Below are positions 16,337 through 25,905 of a DNA stretch of 64,000 nt, piece after piece. The stretch comes from JAVVHH01 sp965276815 (GTDB lineage: Bacteria > Pseudomonadota > Alphaproteobacteria > Acetobacterales > Acetobacteraceae): positions 558,001 to 622,000 of the forward strand of contig CBDIBE010000011.1 of the NCBI GenBank assembly GCA_965276815.1, in the 5' to 3' direction. A model generated the notes under the pieces. It searched no databases, was not told the DNA's origin, and saw nothing but the letters and a program-made list of their open reading frames with translations. The position numbers and the translations under genes are program-made. The stretch's first letter is position 1; each line of letters opens with the position of its first letter.

Positions 16337-18229
16337 TCACAAGGCGAGCTGGCGCATGACCTCGACAAATTTGTCGCCTGGCAAGTCGAAATGATCGGGC
16401 GTGCGAACCGAGTTGCGATACATGAAGCTAAAGATCTCGCGCCGCCAGCCTGCCAAGCGCGGCGCCGTCGTGGACCGCACCACCGCGTCGCGCGCCGCAA
16501 AGTAGACGGCGTCGGTCAAGTCAAGCGGGCAGCCTTGTTCTCGCGCGCAGGCCAGCGCCTCCGCGAGATTTGGCACCTCAACGAAACCAAATCGCACGGT
16601 AATATGCCAGACGCCCTCGGCGACCTGCTCCGTCTGCGCCCGGCACTCCAAGGGCACGCGTGGGATCTCCTCAAACAGGACAGTCAGGCTGATGGCAGTC
16701 TCATGCAGTGCCTTCATCTGCAAGATGTGCTGAATCATGATGTGCGGAACCGCCGTGCCGGCGCGGCCGAGGAACACCGCGGTCCCGGTCACGCGCGGGA
16801 TGAGGCCAGCGTTGATGTCGTCGATCAAAGCGGGCGGGTCGAACAATTCGCCGCGCAGCCGATCCCGCACCGCCACGACGCCGCGATGCCAAGTGGTCAT
16901 GAGAAAGAAGATCACGCCGCCGAACAGCAGCGGCACCCAGCCGCCGTCGAGCAGCTTGAGCATGTTGGCGCCGAAGAACACGAGATCCACCACGAGCAGC
17001 ATTCCGGCGACGAGCGCCGATGCCAGGACCGGCCAGCGCCAGACGTCGCGCATCGCGTTGAACAGCAGCGCAGTGGTCAGCAGCATCGTGGTTGAGACCG
17101 CCGTTCCGTAGGCGCCGGCAAGCCGGTCGGAGCTGCCGAAGCCGAGGGCAAGCACGATGGTGCCGATCATCATCACCCAGTTCACGAACGGAACGTAGAT
17201 TTGGCCGTATTCCCGGTCCGAGGTCTGGCGGATGCTCAAGCCGGGAAACCAGCCGAGTTGCATGGCCTGCCGGGTCAGCGAGAAGGCGCCGGTGATGATG
17301 GCTTGGCTTGCGATGATGGTGGCGACCGTCGCCAGCACGACAAGCGGGACCAGGGCCCAGCCGGGCGCCAGGTGGAAAAACGGGTTGCCCTCGAGCCCCG
17401 GGTTCTCGATCAGCAGCGCAGTCTGCCCGGCATAGGCGAGCAGCAGCGATGGCAGCACGACCGCATACCAGGTCAGCCGGATCGGCATCCGGCCGACATG
17501 GCCCATATCGGCGTACAACGCCTCGCCGCCGGTGATGGCCAGGAACACGCCGCCCAGCACGATGAACGTCTGCCAGCCATGGCGCGCGAAGAAGCTGATC
17601 GCCAAAAGCGGGTTGAGGGCGCCGATGACCTCGGGATGCCGCACCGCGCTCATCAGGCCGAGCACGCCGATGACGACGAACCAGATCAGCATGACCGGGC
17701 CGAACACGCGGCCAAGGCTGGCCGTGCCGCGCGGCTGGAAGCCGAACAGCAGCAGCAGGATGACGATCGCGCCGGGCAGCACATACGGTTTGAGCGAGTC
17801 GGTCGCGGCGTTGACGCCTTCCAGCGCGCTCAGCACGGAAATCGCCGGCGTGATGATCCCGTCGCCATAGATCAGCGCCGCGCCGAATAAGCCGAAGACG
17901 ATCAGCGTGACCTTTCCGGCGCCTTTGGTGACCAGCGACATGAGCGCCAGGATGCCGCCTTCGCCATGGTTGTCGGCGCGCATCACCAGCACGCAATACT
18001 TCACCGAAACCGTTACGATAAGCGCCCATACCACGAGCGAGAGCAGGCCGATCGCGTCCTGCGCGCTCGGGTGCCCGCCGACGGAGCCGACGATGGTCTG
18101 GTAGGTGTAAAGCGGGCTAGTGCCGAGATCGCCATAAACGATGCCAAGGGCAGCAAGCCCGGCCGCCGCCTTGGCCGGGCGGCCGGCCGCGCTCGCGGCA
18201 CCCTCGGGGGCAGTTGCGGCGCCGTCCAT
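16337..18229 (-). CDS. kup: Kup family potassium uptake protein
   Basis: 630 residues. The N-terminus reads AALGIVYGDLGTSPLYTYQT, the signature first helix of Kup/HAK/KT transporters; further family motifs include LVMRADNHGEGGILALMSLV, IYGDGIITPAISVLSALEG, GGEALYADMGHVG and FFLMTTWHRG. About 12 membrane segments are followed by a cytoplasmic C-terminal domain. Kup brings in K+ with protons. The ATG at 18229 (MDGAATAPEG) is chosen because GGAG lies 8 bases upstream. Convergent with mgtC, with only 7 bases between stops. Confidence 0.93.
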   Translation of the reverse strand: MDGAATAPEGAASAAGRPAKAAAGLAALGIVYGDLGTSPLYTYQTIVGSVGGHPSAQDAIGLLSLVVWALIVTVSVKYCVLVMRADNHGEGGILALMSLVTKGAGKVTLIVFGLFGAALIYGDGIITPAISVLSALEGVNAATDSLKPYVLPGAIVILLLLFGFQPRGTASLGRVFGPVMLIWFVVIGVLGLMSAVRHPEVIGALNPLLAISFFARHGWQTFIVLGGVFLAITGGEALYADMGHVGRMPIRLTWYAVVLPSLLLAYAGQTALLIENPGLEGNPFFHLAPGWALVPLVVLATVATIIASQAIITGAFSLTRQAMQLGWFPGLSIRQTSDREYGQIYVPFVNWVMMIGTIVLALGFGSSDRLAGAYGTAVSTTMLLTTALLFNAMRDVWRWPVLASALVAGMLLVVDLVFFGANMLKLLDGGWVPLLFGGVIFFLMTTWHRGVVAVRDRLRGELFDPPALIDDINAGLIPRVTGTAVFLGRAGTAVPHIMIQHILQMKALHETAISLTVLFEEIPRVPLECRAQTEQVAEGVWHITVRFGFVEVPNLAEALACAREQGCPLDLTDAVYFAARDAVVRSTTAPRLAGWRREIFSFMYRNSVRTPDHFDLPGDKFVEVMRQLAL

Positions 18230-18289
18230 CGCTAAGCTCCGGGATTGTCGCTCGGATGGATGCACCTGCGGCGGCCGCAGGCAAGCGAT

Positions 18290-20086
18290 TTAGTGCAGCC
18301 GGGCGAGCGTCTCTCGGAGTGACGGCGTGGACTGGAAGCGCGGCCACGTGCCGGCAGCGAGTTCGTCGAGGCTCGGCGAGGGAAGCTTCAACTGCGCCGC
18401 ATACAACCACGAATAGGCCAAGGCGCGCGGGATATACGCCCTTGTCTCGTCATTGGGTACGCTCTCGATGAACAGCAGCGGGTCGCCATTGTGCCGGACC
18501 GCGCCCGACCAGCGGGCAAAACTGCCGGGGCCCGCATTATACGTCGCGAGCAACCGGATCAAGTCGCCGCCGACCATGTCGTACTGCGTCAATTGCAACA
18601 AATACCGCTGACCCAAATCGAGATTGGTCGCCGGGTCATGCAAATGCGGTGACCCGGTAGACGCATCGCCGAGGATGAACGCGACGGTCCGTGGCATCAG
18701 CTGCATCAAGCCGAGCGCGCCGGCATGCGAACGGGCGTCGACGTCGAAATTCGATTCCAGCCGGGCGAGCGCATAGACCAGCGCCGGGTCGGTGCGGAAA
18801 CCGCCCGTGGGGCGCAGGCTGATATCAGGCAGGTGCAGCGGCGCCGGCTCGAGCACGGACGCAAGCTGTTCGGCGAGCACCTTCAGCCCCCCCGCCTTGG
18901 CGACCAGCATAATCGAGCGCGTGAAGCCGGCGAGGTCGCGCGTCTGCGACCATAATTCCTGCAATTCCTCCGCGGCGCGCGCGTCCTGGCCCACCTGCAG
19001 CAGGGCAAAGGCGCGATGCCCGGCCGGCGTGGCGTCGATTGCCTCCACATCGGCTTCGCCAAGCGTGGCCCGGCGCACCGCGTCATCCGAGCTGATCGGC
19101 CGCCCGAGCGCGCGCCGGGCGAGCAGGCCGTAGAAAGTGCGCGGGTTCACCGCGGCGCGCTGCAGCCACGGCGCGTAGGATGCCGCGTCGCGCGCGCGCA
19201 GATGGGCGCGCGCCGCCCAGAACGCGGCCCCCGCCCGCTGCCCTGGCTGAATCAGCTCCGACTGGAACGCCGCTTCGAACAGCGGCAGCGCCTGGGCCGG
19301 CTTGTCCATCCGCCACGCCGCCAGCCCGCCAATATACGGCGCGAGGCCGACCTGGCCGCCGGCCTGCACATTGGCCTTCAGGGCGATCGACAACGCCTCG
19401 GCGTCACGGCCTTGCGTGAACAGGATTTGCGCCACCTCGGCGCGCAGTTGGGCGCCGTATATCCGGTGCAGCCCTTTGGTGCGGGCAATCAGCCGCAGCG
19501 CCCGGTCCGGATTGGTGCGGGCTGCGTCATGCACGGTGCGGTCAAGCCAAGGATTACGCGGCATCAAGTGCTCGACCGGCTCGACGTCGTCTCCCGAGGC
19601 GAAGGCCGGCAAGGTCACGATCGGGTCCGGCGGCGGCGGCAGCGTTGCGCCGGGCGGCGACATTTTCACCAAAAGCGCGTGAATCGATGGCGCCTCCGGC
19701 TGCCCCCGGTATAGCGAAAGCCAGCTTAACAGATCGGCCGTTTGCGCCCGGCCAGGTGCACCAAGGTAGCGGTCGGCCAAAATACTGCCGAGCAGGGTGG
19801 TGTCGGCGAGCTGCGAGCATTCGGCGATAGCCGCGGGGATATCGGCGCGGGCCTGTAGCGCGAAGATGCGGCGAACCCGCTCCGCATCGCTGGGCGCGAG
19901 CGGCTGTGGCAGTGCAACCGGCGTATTGCTGCCGGTGATCGAGACGCGCGGGATCGCGAGCGCGGTGTCCTCTGTCGCGTCTTGCCGGCTTCCTGGCGGA
20001 CCAGCAGCCCCAGCCAGAAGTGCAGCGCCCGCAAGTAGCGCCCGGGCCGCCCCAAGACGGGCGAGCCTTCCTTCAATCTTTTGCAT
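18290..20086 (-). CDS. slt: Soluble lytic murein transglycosylase (Slt family)
   Basis: 598 residues. An N-terminal signal or anchor (ARALLAGAALLAGAAG), a long superhelical region of about 400 residues, and a C-terminal SLT catalytic domain at about 445-570: LARLESNFDVDARS with the catalytic Glu, GALGLMQLMPRTV, NLDLGQRYL, and LATYNAGPG. It cleaves the glycan strand of peptidoglycan to 1,6-anhydro ends in the periplasm. It is slightly shorter than the 645-residue enterobacterial Slt70. Lies 70 bases downstream of the UDG-like gene on the same strand, so co-transcription is possible. Confidence 0.92.
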   Translation of the reverse strand: MQKIEGRLARLGAARALLAGAALLAGAAGPPGSRQDATEDTALAIPRVSITGSNTPVALPQPLAPSDAERVRRIFALQARADIPAAIAECSQLADTTLLGSILADRYLGAPGRAQTADLLSWLSLYRGQPEAPSIHALLVKMSPPGATLPPPPDPIVTLPAFASGDDVEPVEHLMPRNPWLDRTVHDAARTNPDRALRLIARTKGLHRIYGAQLRAEVAQILFTQGRDAEALSIALKANVQAGGQVGLAPYIGGLAAWRMDKPAQALPLFEAAFQSELIQPGQRAGAAFWAARAHLRARDAASYAPWLQRAAVNPRTFYGLLARRALGRPISSDDAVRRATLGEADVEAIDATPAGHRAFALLQVGQDARAAEELQELWSQTRDLAGFTRSIMLVAKAGGLKVLAEQLASVLEPAPLHLPDISLRPTGGFRTDPALVYALARLESNFDVDARSHAGALGLMQLMPRTVAFILGDASTGSPHLHDPATNLDLGQRYLLQLTQYDMVGGDLIRLLATYNAGPGSFARWSGAVRHNGDPLLFIESVPNDETRAYIPRALAYSWLYAAQLKLPSPSLDELAAGTWPRFQSTPSLRETLARLH

Positions 20087-20156
20087 GCGGTGCCCCTACA
20101 CTTCACGCAGCCGAGAGGGCAAAGCACCAAAAAGCGATCAAGACAAACAATGGGTT

Positions 20157-20876
20157 TCAGGTCGAAGTTAGCGAATTGCGCAATTGGATCATGTCAAACC
20201 AGAGATCTTGCTTTGAACTTGCGCTCTGCAACCATTGGTCGAGCGGCGGAATTGGTTTTGCCGTGACTGGTGTATCAAATTCTGGAATCGATACGTCAAC
20301 CCAACGCCCGCGCAACCGGCGGATCGACTCGGTGCTGCCGCTCAACACCCGGACTGGGACAGCGCCCAGCAGGATCAGGCGCCGCGGGCGCACGATGGCC
20401 AGCAATCGATGCAGGAAAGGCAGGCAAGCCTGGATTTCCGAATCCGCCAGCTTGCGGCCGCCCGGCGGCCGCCAAGGCACCAGCGTGGTCAGCAGCAGCT
20501 TGGAGCGGTCGAGCCCAATACTGCCCAGCACCCGGTCGAGCACTTCGCCTTGCTTGCCGCTGAAGGCGCGGCCGGAGCGGTCGTCGTCGCTCCCCGGCCC
20601 TTCGCCAATCAGCACCAGCCCGGCCGCCGGATTGCCGTCCGGGCGCACGGTATGGGTCGCGGTGGCGCGGAGCGGGCAAGCCTCGAACGCGTCCAGCGCA
20701 GCGTGCAACTCATCCAGGCTGGCGGCCCGCACCGGCTTGGGCGCGGCGGCGACCGCGACCGGGCGCGCCGCCGCCGGCGGGGCCGCCCGCGTGAACCGGT
20801 CGAGCGGCGTCTCCGCGATCGCTTCGTCCGCCCCCCACTCCGCCTGCAGCCGGAGCGCGGTCAAGGCATCGATCAT
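20157..20876 (-). CDS. Uracil-DNA glycosylase superfamily protein (degenerate family 4-like)
   Basis: 239 residues. The core is clear: LVLIGEGPGSDDDRSGRAFSGKQG matches the GEaPG..ED..G.PFvG.aG motif, followed by LLLTTLVPWRPPGGRK and a conserved strand-helix region to RLRGRW. Two features of active family 4 enzymes are missing. The cysteines that hold the 4Fe-4S cluster are reduced to one (EACPLRAT), and the second catalytic/DNA-contact motif, normally FHPAYLLR, is replaced by AKPIPPLDQWLQ. It may have lost uracil excision or changed role. Start ATG 20876; no neighbour explains it. Confidence 0.75.
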   Translation of the reverse strand: MIDALTALRLQAEWGADEAIAETPLDRFTRAAPPAAARPVAVAAAPKPVRAASLDELHAALDAFEACPLRATATHTVRPDGNPAAGLVLIGEGPGSDDDRSGRAFSGKQGEVLDRVLGSIGLDRSKLLLTTLVPWRPPGGRKLADSEIQACLPFLHRLLAIVRPRRLILLGAVPVRVLSGSTESIRRLRGRWVDVSIPEFDTPVTAKPIPPLDQWLQSASSKQDLWFDMIQLRNSLTST

Positions 20877-20953
20877 TTGGCAGGAATGCGCGCCCTCCCG
20901 GTTTTGCGCAACCCGCTTATCATCCTACCTTAGTGGTGGATTTGGAGGCGGGA

Positions 20954-22579
20954 ATGGCCGAGCGCGAGGCGATGGAGTTCGACGTAGTGGTGGTGGGCGC
21001 CGGCCCGGCCGGGCTGGCGGCCGCCATCCGCCTCAAGCAGCTCGCGCCCGATTCCGGCGTCTGCGTGGTCGAAAAAGGCGGCGAGGTCGGCGCGCACATC
21101 CTGTCCGGCGCGGTCATCGAGCCCCGCGCGCTCAACGAGCTGCTCCCCGACTGGAAGGAGCGCGGCGCCCCGCTCAACACGCCGGCGGCCAAGGACCGGT
21201 TCTTCTTCCTGACCCGGACGCGCGCGGTCCGCCTGCCCACCCCGCCGCAGATGCACAATGCAGGCAACTACATCGCCAGCCTCGGCGACGTCTGCCGCTG
21301 GATGGCCGGGCAGGCCGAGGCGCTGGGCGTCGAGATCTACCCCGGTTTCGCCGCCTCCGAGCTGCTGATCGAGGACGGCAAGGTAGTCGGCGTCGCCACC
21401 GGGGACATGGGCGTCGAAAAGTCGGGCGAGCACGGACCGAACTACCAGCCCGGCATGGAGCTCCGCGCGCCCTACACGCTTTTTGCCGAGGGCTGCCGTG
21501 GGAACCTGACCAAGCAGCTCGTAGAGCGCTTCAACCTGCGCGCGAAAAGCGACCCGCCGACCTACGCGCTGGGCGTGAAGGAATTGTGGGAAGTGCCGAG
21601 CGCCAATCACCAGCCCGGATTGATTGAACATACGGTCGGCTGGCCTTTGGATCGCCAGACTTATGGCGGCTCGTGGCTGTATCATTTCGGCGAGAACCTT
21701 GTCTCCTACGGGTTTGTGGTTGGGCTGGACTATCGCAACCCATGGCTTTCGCCCTTCGACGAGATGCAGCGGCTGAAGACGCATCCGGCGATACGTAAGC
21801 ATTTCGAGGGCGCGCGCCGGGTCTCCTACGGCGCGCGGGCGCTGAGCGAGGGCGGCTACCAATCCATCCCAAAGCTGACCTTCCCCGGCGGCGCGCTGAT
21901 CGGCGATACGGCCGGGTTCCTCAACCTGCCGAAGATCAAGGGCACCCACGCGGCGATGAAGTCCGGCATGCTGGCCGCCGAGGCGGTGGCCGATGCCCTG
22001 GCCAGCGATCGCCCCGCCGAGCCCGCGAGCTACGAAACCCGCTTCCGGGCGAGCTGGCTGTGCGCCGAACTCAAAAGCGTGCGCAACGTTCGGCCCTCAT
22101 TCAGCAAGATGGGTCTGTACGGCTGCGTCGCCTACTCGGCCGTGGAAACGGTCCTGCTCCGCGGGCACACGCCGTGGACGATGCGGAACAAGCACCCCGA
22201 CTACGACACGCTCATCCCCGCCACCGAAGCGCCGCGCATCGATTATCCGAAGCCGGATGGCAAGCTGACGTTCGACCGGCTCTCCTCGGTGTTCATCAGC
22301 AACACCAACCATGCCGAGGACCAGCCGGTGCATCTGCACCTGCGTGACCCGGCCGTCTGGGAACCGGTGAACTGGGAGAAATACGCCAGCCCGGAAAGCC
22401 GCTATTGCCCGGCCGGCGTGTATGAGGCAGTGGATGTCGAGGGCGGCCACCCGAGGTTGCAAATCAACGCGCAGAATTGCGTTCACTGCAAGACTTGCGA
22501 CATCAAGGACCCGACCCAGAACATCGACTGGGAGCCACCGGAGGGCGGCGGCGGCCCAAACTATCCGAGCGGAATGTAA
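20954..22579 (+). CDS. etfD: Electron transfer flavoprotein-ubiquinone oxidoreductase
   Basis: 541 residues. It carries electrons from ETF to ubiquinone, linking fatty and amino acid oxidation to respiration at the membrane. Seen: FAD-binding VVVVGAGPAGLAAAIRLKQ near the N-terminus, VVEKGGEVGAHILSGAVIEP, GAHILSGA- and GDTAGFLNLPKIKGTH-type motifs, and a C-terminal ferredoxin domain with NCVHCKTCDIKDPTQNIDW, three of the four 4Fe-4S cysteines. The ATG at 20954 has GGAGGCGGG just upstream and is preferred to an ATG 21 bases earlier. Length matches the family. The TPR lipoprotein follows after 9 bases. Confidence 0.95.
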   Translation: MAEREAMEFDVVVVGAGPAGLAAAIRLKQLAPDSGVCVVEKGGEVGAHILSGAVIEPRALNELLPDWKERGAPLNTPAAKDRFFFLTRTRAVRLPTPPQMHNAGNYIASLGDVCRWMAGQAEALGVEIYPGFAASELLIEDGKVVGVATGDMGVEKSGEHGPNYQPGMELRAPYTLFAEGCRGNLTKQLVERFNLRAKSDPPTYALGVKELWEVPSANHQPGLIEHTVGWPLDRQTYGGSWLYHFGENLVSYGFVVGLDYRNPWLSPFDEMQRLKTHPAIRKHFEGARRVSYGARALSEGGYQSIPKLTFPGGALIGDTAGFLNLPKIKGTHAAMKSGMLAAEAVADALASDRPAEPASYETRFRASWLCAELKSVRNVRPSFSKMGLYGCVAYSAVETVLLRGHTPWTMRNKHPDYDTLIPATEAPRIDYPKPDGKLTFDRLSSVFISNTNHAEDQPVHLHLRDPAVWEPVNWEKYASPESRYCPAGVYEAVDVEGGHPRLQINAQNCVHCKTCDIKDPTQNIDWEPPEGGGGPNYPSGM

Positions 22580-22588
22580 GAGAGAACC

Positions 22589-24301
22589 ATGCCACGTCCC
22601 ACCGCTAAACGGTCCGCTCTACTGGTCCTGTCGCTGCTGACGGCATGCGCGGCCAGCAACCTCGCCTCGGACGGCTCCGAACAGCCCACGCATTTCCAGG
22701 CGACCGGCGCGTTTTCCGACTACCTGGTCGGCCGGTATGCCGCGCAGCGGACCGACCTCAACACCGCCGCACAGAAGCTCGAATCGGCCATGAAGGCGGA
22801 TGGCGGCGTCCCCGAAGTGACGACCGAGGCCTTCATCGCCGCGACCCTCGCCGGCCGCCCCGAAGCCGCCCAACTCGCCGCCAACCTGCCCGACAACCCG
22901 CTGGCGCAGCTTGTGCTCGCCGATGTCGACGCCGAGGACGGGCATTGGATCCAGGCTGAGTCGCGCTTTGCCGCGTTGCCGCAGCAGGGCCTGACGCAAG
23001 TGCTGCGGCCGCTGCTGATCGCCTGGGCGGAGGCCGGCCAGGGCCGGACCGACGCGGCGCTGAACGTGCTGGCGCCGTTCGTCGAGGGCCAGCGCTACCG
23101 CGGGGTCTACGCGCTGCACTCGGCGATGATCGCCGATCTGGGCGGGCGCACCGCCGATGCGTCCCGGCTCTACCAGCTCGCCGTCCAGGAATACGGGCCG
23201 ACCAACTTGCGGCTCGGCCAGATCGTCGCCAGCTGGCAGGCGCGGCAGGGCAATCTCGCCGAGGGGCGCAGCACGATCGACCAAATGGCCGGAGTGAACG
23301 GTGACCTCGCGATCGCCCGCCCGGGGCTCAACGCGGCCGTCAGCGCGCCGGTGATCCGCAACGCCGCCGACGGCATCGCCGAAGCCTATCTCGCCCTGGC
23401 GGCGACGCTGCACCAGCAGGGCAGCGAGTCGGCGCAGGTCCTGCTGCAATTGGCGCTCGATTTGCGCACCGACCTCACGGCGGCGCGGCTGCTGCTCGCC
23501 GACATCGAGTCCGAGGCCAACCATCCCGGCGAGGCGCTGCAATCCCTGTCCGGCGTCGCGCCGACCGACCCGCTGATTGCGGTGGTCGAGCTGCGCCGGG
23601 CGAGCCTGCTCGAGGAGACCGGCCACTCGGACGAGGCGGGCCACATCCTCGACACGCTGGCGCAGCAGCAGCCGGACCGGCCGGAGCCGCTGGCCGAACA
23701 GGGTGATTTCCTCCGCCGCAAGAACCGCTTCCCGGAGGCCGTCGCCTCGTACAACGCCGCGATCGCCCGGATCGGGACCCCCACGCGGGCGAACTGGCCG
23801 CTGTTCTACGAGCGCGGCATCGCCGAGGAGCGCGCCGGCCAGTGGCCACAGGCGGAGTCCGACTTCCAATACGCGCTGCGGCTCGCGCCGGATCAGCCCG
23901 GCGTGCTGAACTATCTGGGCTTTGCCTGGACCGAGCGCGGCGAGCATCTCGAGCAGGCCAAGACCATGATCCAGCGCGCGCTGCAGCAGCGCCCGAATGA
24001 TGGCGCCATCGTCGACAGCCTGGGCTGGGTGATGCTGCAGCAGGGCGACAAGGCCGGCGCGCTGCAGCAGCTCGAGCGCGCGGTCGAGCTCGAGCCGGAG
24101 GACAGCGTGATCAACGGGCATCTCGGCGACGCGCTGGACGCCGTCGGGCGAACGCGCGAGGCCGAGTTCCAGTGGCGCCGCGCGCTGACCCTAAAGCCCG
24201 AGGCCGAGGACGCCAAGAAGCTGACCGAGAAGCTGAACGCGCTCGCTAACACGACCCATCCGGCACAAGCGGCGGTGCCATCGGCAGCCCAGCCGCGCTA
24301 A
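22589..24301 (+). CDS. TPR-repeat lipoprotein
   Basis: 570 residues. The N-terminal lipoprotein signal ends LVLSLLTACAAS with the lipidated Cys in the TAC lipobox, so it is probably anchored to the outer or inner membrane facing the periplasm. The rest is helical with many TPR units; the clearest are near the C-terminus (PGVLNYLGFAWTERGEHLEQA, DGAIVDSLGWVMLQQGDKAGA and VINGHLGDALDAVGRTREAE). These serve as protein-binding scaffolds, often in envelope assembly. It lies between ETF-QO and ispE with gaps of 9 and 8 bases, so likely one transcript, though no functional link to either is obvious. Confidence 0.88.
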   Translation: MPRPTAKRSALLVLSLLTACAASNLASDGSEQPTHFQATGAFSDYLVGRYAAQRTDLNTAAQKLESAMKADGGVPEVTTEAFIAATLAGRPEAAQLAANLPDNPLAQLVLADVDAEDGHWIQAESRFAALPQQGLTQVLRPLLIAWAEAGQGRTDAALNVLAPFVEGQRYRGVYALHSAMIADLGGRTADASRLYQLAVQEYGPTNLRLGQIVASWQARQGNLAEGRSTIDQMAGVNGDLAIARPGLNAAVSAPVIRNAADGIAEAYLALAATLHQQGSESAQVLLQLALDLRTDLTAARLLLADIESEANHPGEALQSLSGVAPTDPLIAVVELRRASLLEETGHSDEAGHILDTLAQQQPDRPEPLAEQGDFLRRKNRFPEAVASYNAAIARIGTPTRANWPLFYERGIAEERAGQWPQAESDFQYALRLAPDQPGVLNYLGFAWTERGEHLEQAKTMIQRALQQRPNDGAIVDSLGWVMLQQGDKAGALQQLERAVELEPEDSVINGHLGDALDAVGRTREAEFQWRRALTLKPEAEDAKKLTEKLNALANTTHPAQAAVPSAAQPR

Positions 24302-24309
24302 GCCGCCGG

Positions 24310-25149
24310 GTGGAGTCCGAACGGGCGCCGGCCAAGGTCAATCTGTTCCTGCACGTGCTGGGCCGGCGGCCCGACGGCTACCACCTGCTCGACAGTCTGG
24401 CGGTGTTCCCCGGCGCGGCCGACACCTTGCACGCCGAGCCGGCCGAGGCGCTGACCCTTAGGGTGCAGGGGCGGTTCGCCGCCGGGCTGCAGGGTGAGAA
24501 CCTGGTGACGCGCGCCGCGCGGGCCCTCGCCTCGGCTGCCGGCGGCGCGCGCGGCGCGACCCTGTTGCTGGACAAGGAGCTGCCGGTGGCAAGCGGCATC
24601 GGCGGCGGCTCGGCCGACGCGGCGGCCACCTTGCGCCTCTTGACCCGGCTGTGGGGCTTGCCGCTGCCGGCCGCCGAATTGCAAGCAATCGCGGTCGGAT
24701 TGGGCGCCGACGTCCCGGTCTGCCTGCTCGGCGAGCCTACACGGATGGGCGGCATCGGCGAGTTGCTGGGCGTGGCGCCGATCCTGCCTTCATGCGGGAT
24801 GGTGCTGCTCAATCCTGGTGCGGCGGTCGCCACCGCCGAGGTGTTCCGCGCCCGCGACAGCGCGTTTTCCGCGCCCGCCGTGCTGCCGCCGCGCTGGGCG
24901 GATGCGGCGTCGATGGCGGCCGATCTCGGCGCCCTGCAGAACGATCTGGAAGCCCCGGCGATCCGGCTCTGTCCGGCGGTCGGCGAAACCTTGGCCTGGC
25001 TCCGGGCACAGCCGGGCTGTCTGCTGGCCCGGATGAGCGGATCGGGCGCCACCTGCTTCGGCCTGTTCGCCGACCCGGCGGCGTCCGCCGCAACGGCCAG
25101 CCGGGCCCCGCCGGCCTGGTGGAACTGGGGCGGAGCGATGGCGGCGTAG
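24310..25149 (+). CDS. ispE: 4-diphosphocytidyl-2-C-methyl-D-erythritol kinase
   Basis: 279 residues from GTG 24310. A GHMP kinase of the MEP isoprenoid pathway that phosphorylates CDP-methylerythritol. Seen: APAKVNLFLHVLGRRPDGYH (substrate-binding Lys-Asn motif), the ATP loop LPVASGIGGGSADAAATLR, LGADVPVCLLGEPTRMGGIG, and the C-terminal RMSGSGATCFGLF. All family motifs are intact. The gene ends 43 bases before tRNA-Gln. Confidence 0.95.
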   Translation: MESERAPAKVNLFLHVLGRRPDGYHLLDSLAVFPGAADTLHAEPAEALTLRVQGRFAAGLQGENLVTRAARALASAAGGARGATLLLDKELPVASGIGGGSADAAATLRLLTRLWGLPLPAAELQAIAVGLGADVPVCLLGEPTRMGGIGELLGVAPILPSCGMVLLNPGAAVATAEVFRARDSAFSAPAVLPPRWADAASMAADLGALQNDLEAPAIRLCPAVGETLAWLRAQPGCLLARMSGSGATCFGLFADPAASAATASRAPPAWWNWGGAMAA

Positions 25150-25192
25150 GTCTTTACGGCCCCGCCCAGCAAGGACTATGCAGGCGCGCGAT

Positions 25193-25267
25193 TGGGGCGT
25201 CGCCAAGCGGTAAGGCAGCGGACTTTGAATCCGCCATCCGAAGGTTCGAATCCTTCCGCCCCAACCA
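25193..25267 (+). tRNA. tRNA-Gln (TTG anticodon)
   Basis: Acceptor TGGGGCG (25193-25199) pairs with CGCCCCA (25257-25263). The anticodon loop CTTTGAA is flanked by GCGGA/TCCGC and carries TTG. The T arm is GAAGG-TTCGAAT-CCTTC. CCA is encoded (25265-25267). moaB starts 20 bases later, so the two may share a transcript. Confidence 0.96.
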
Positions 25268-25287
25268 CGCTCAGCGCCGGAGGTGCC

Positions 25288-25833
25288 ATGCCCATCGACG
25301 AGAAGCTCCCTTTCATCCCGGTCTCGATCGCGGTGCTCACCGTCTCCGACACGCGGACGCTCGCCACCGACAAATCCGGCGACACCCTCGCCGAGCGCAT
25401 CGCCAAATCCGGCCACCACGTCGCCGCGCGCGCCATCGAGCGCGACGACGCCGCACTGATCGAGGCCCGCCTGCGCGCCTGGATCGCCGACCCGGCCATC
25501 GACGTCGTCATCACCACCGGGGGCACCGGCATCACCGGCCGCGATGTCACCCCCGAGGCCTTCGACCGCGTGCTGGAAAAGCGCATCGAAGGCTTCGGCG
25601 AGCTGTTCCGCATGCTGAGCTATCAAAAGATCGGCACCTCGACGATGCAGTCTCGCGCCCTCGGCGGCGTCGCCGGCGGCACCTACTTGTTCGCCCTCCC
25701 CGGCAGCACCGGCGCCGTGCGCGACGCCTGGGACGATATCCTCGTCTGGCAGCTTGACGCCCGGCACCGCCCCTGCAACCTCGTCGAGCTCATGCCTCGC
25801 CTACAGGAGCATCTGCGCCCCGCCGCCGAGTAG
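25288..25833 (+). CDS. moaB: Molybdenum cofactor biosynthesis protein B
   Basis: 181 residues. Belongs to the MoaB/Mog molybdopterin-binding fold, which acts in adenylylation of molybdopterin for Moco synthesis. Seen: IAVLTVSDTRTLATDKSGDT at the N-terminus, VVITTGGTGITGRDVTPEAF (molybdopterin loop), MLSYQKIGTSTMQSRALGGV and FALPGSTGAVRDAW. The ATG at 25288 follows GGAGG by 4 bases; earlier in-frame codons lie inside the tRNA. It is relevant to the molybdenum-dependent PaoABC enzyme 24 kb away. Confidence 0.94.
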   Translation: MPIDEKLPFIPVSIAVLTVSDTRTLATDKSGDTLAERIAKSGHHVAARAIERDDAALIEARLRAWIADPAIDVVITTGGTGITGRDVTPEAFDRVLEKRIEGFGELFRMLSYQKIGTSTMQSRALGGVAGGTYLFALPGSTGAVRDAWDDILVWQLDARHRPCNLVELMPRLQEHLRPAAE

Positions 25834-25905
25834 TTCCTCTTCTGTTCTTGACGGCCATCCCCGCACCAGTCATGGTGCGGATGGGAACAGGAAGGGAACA
25901 GGCTG

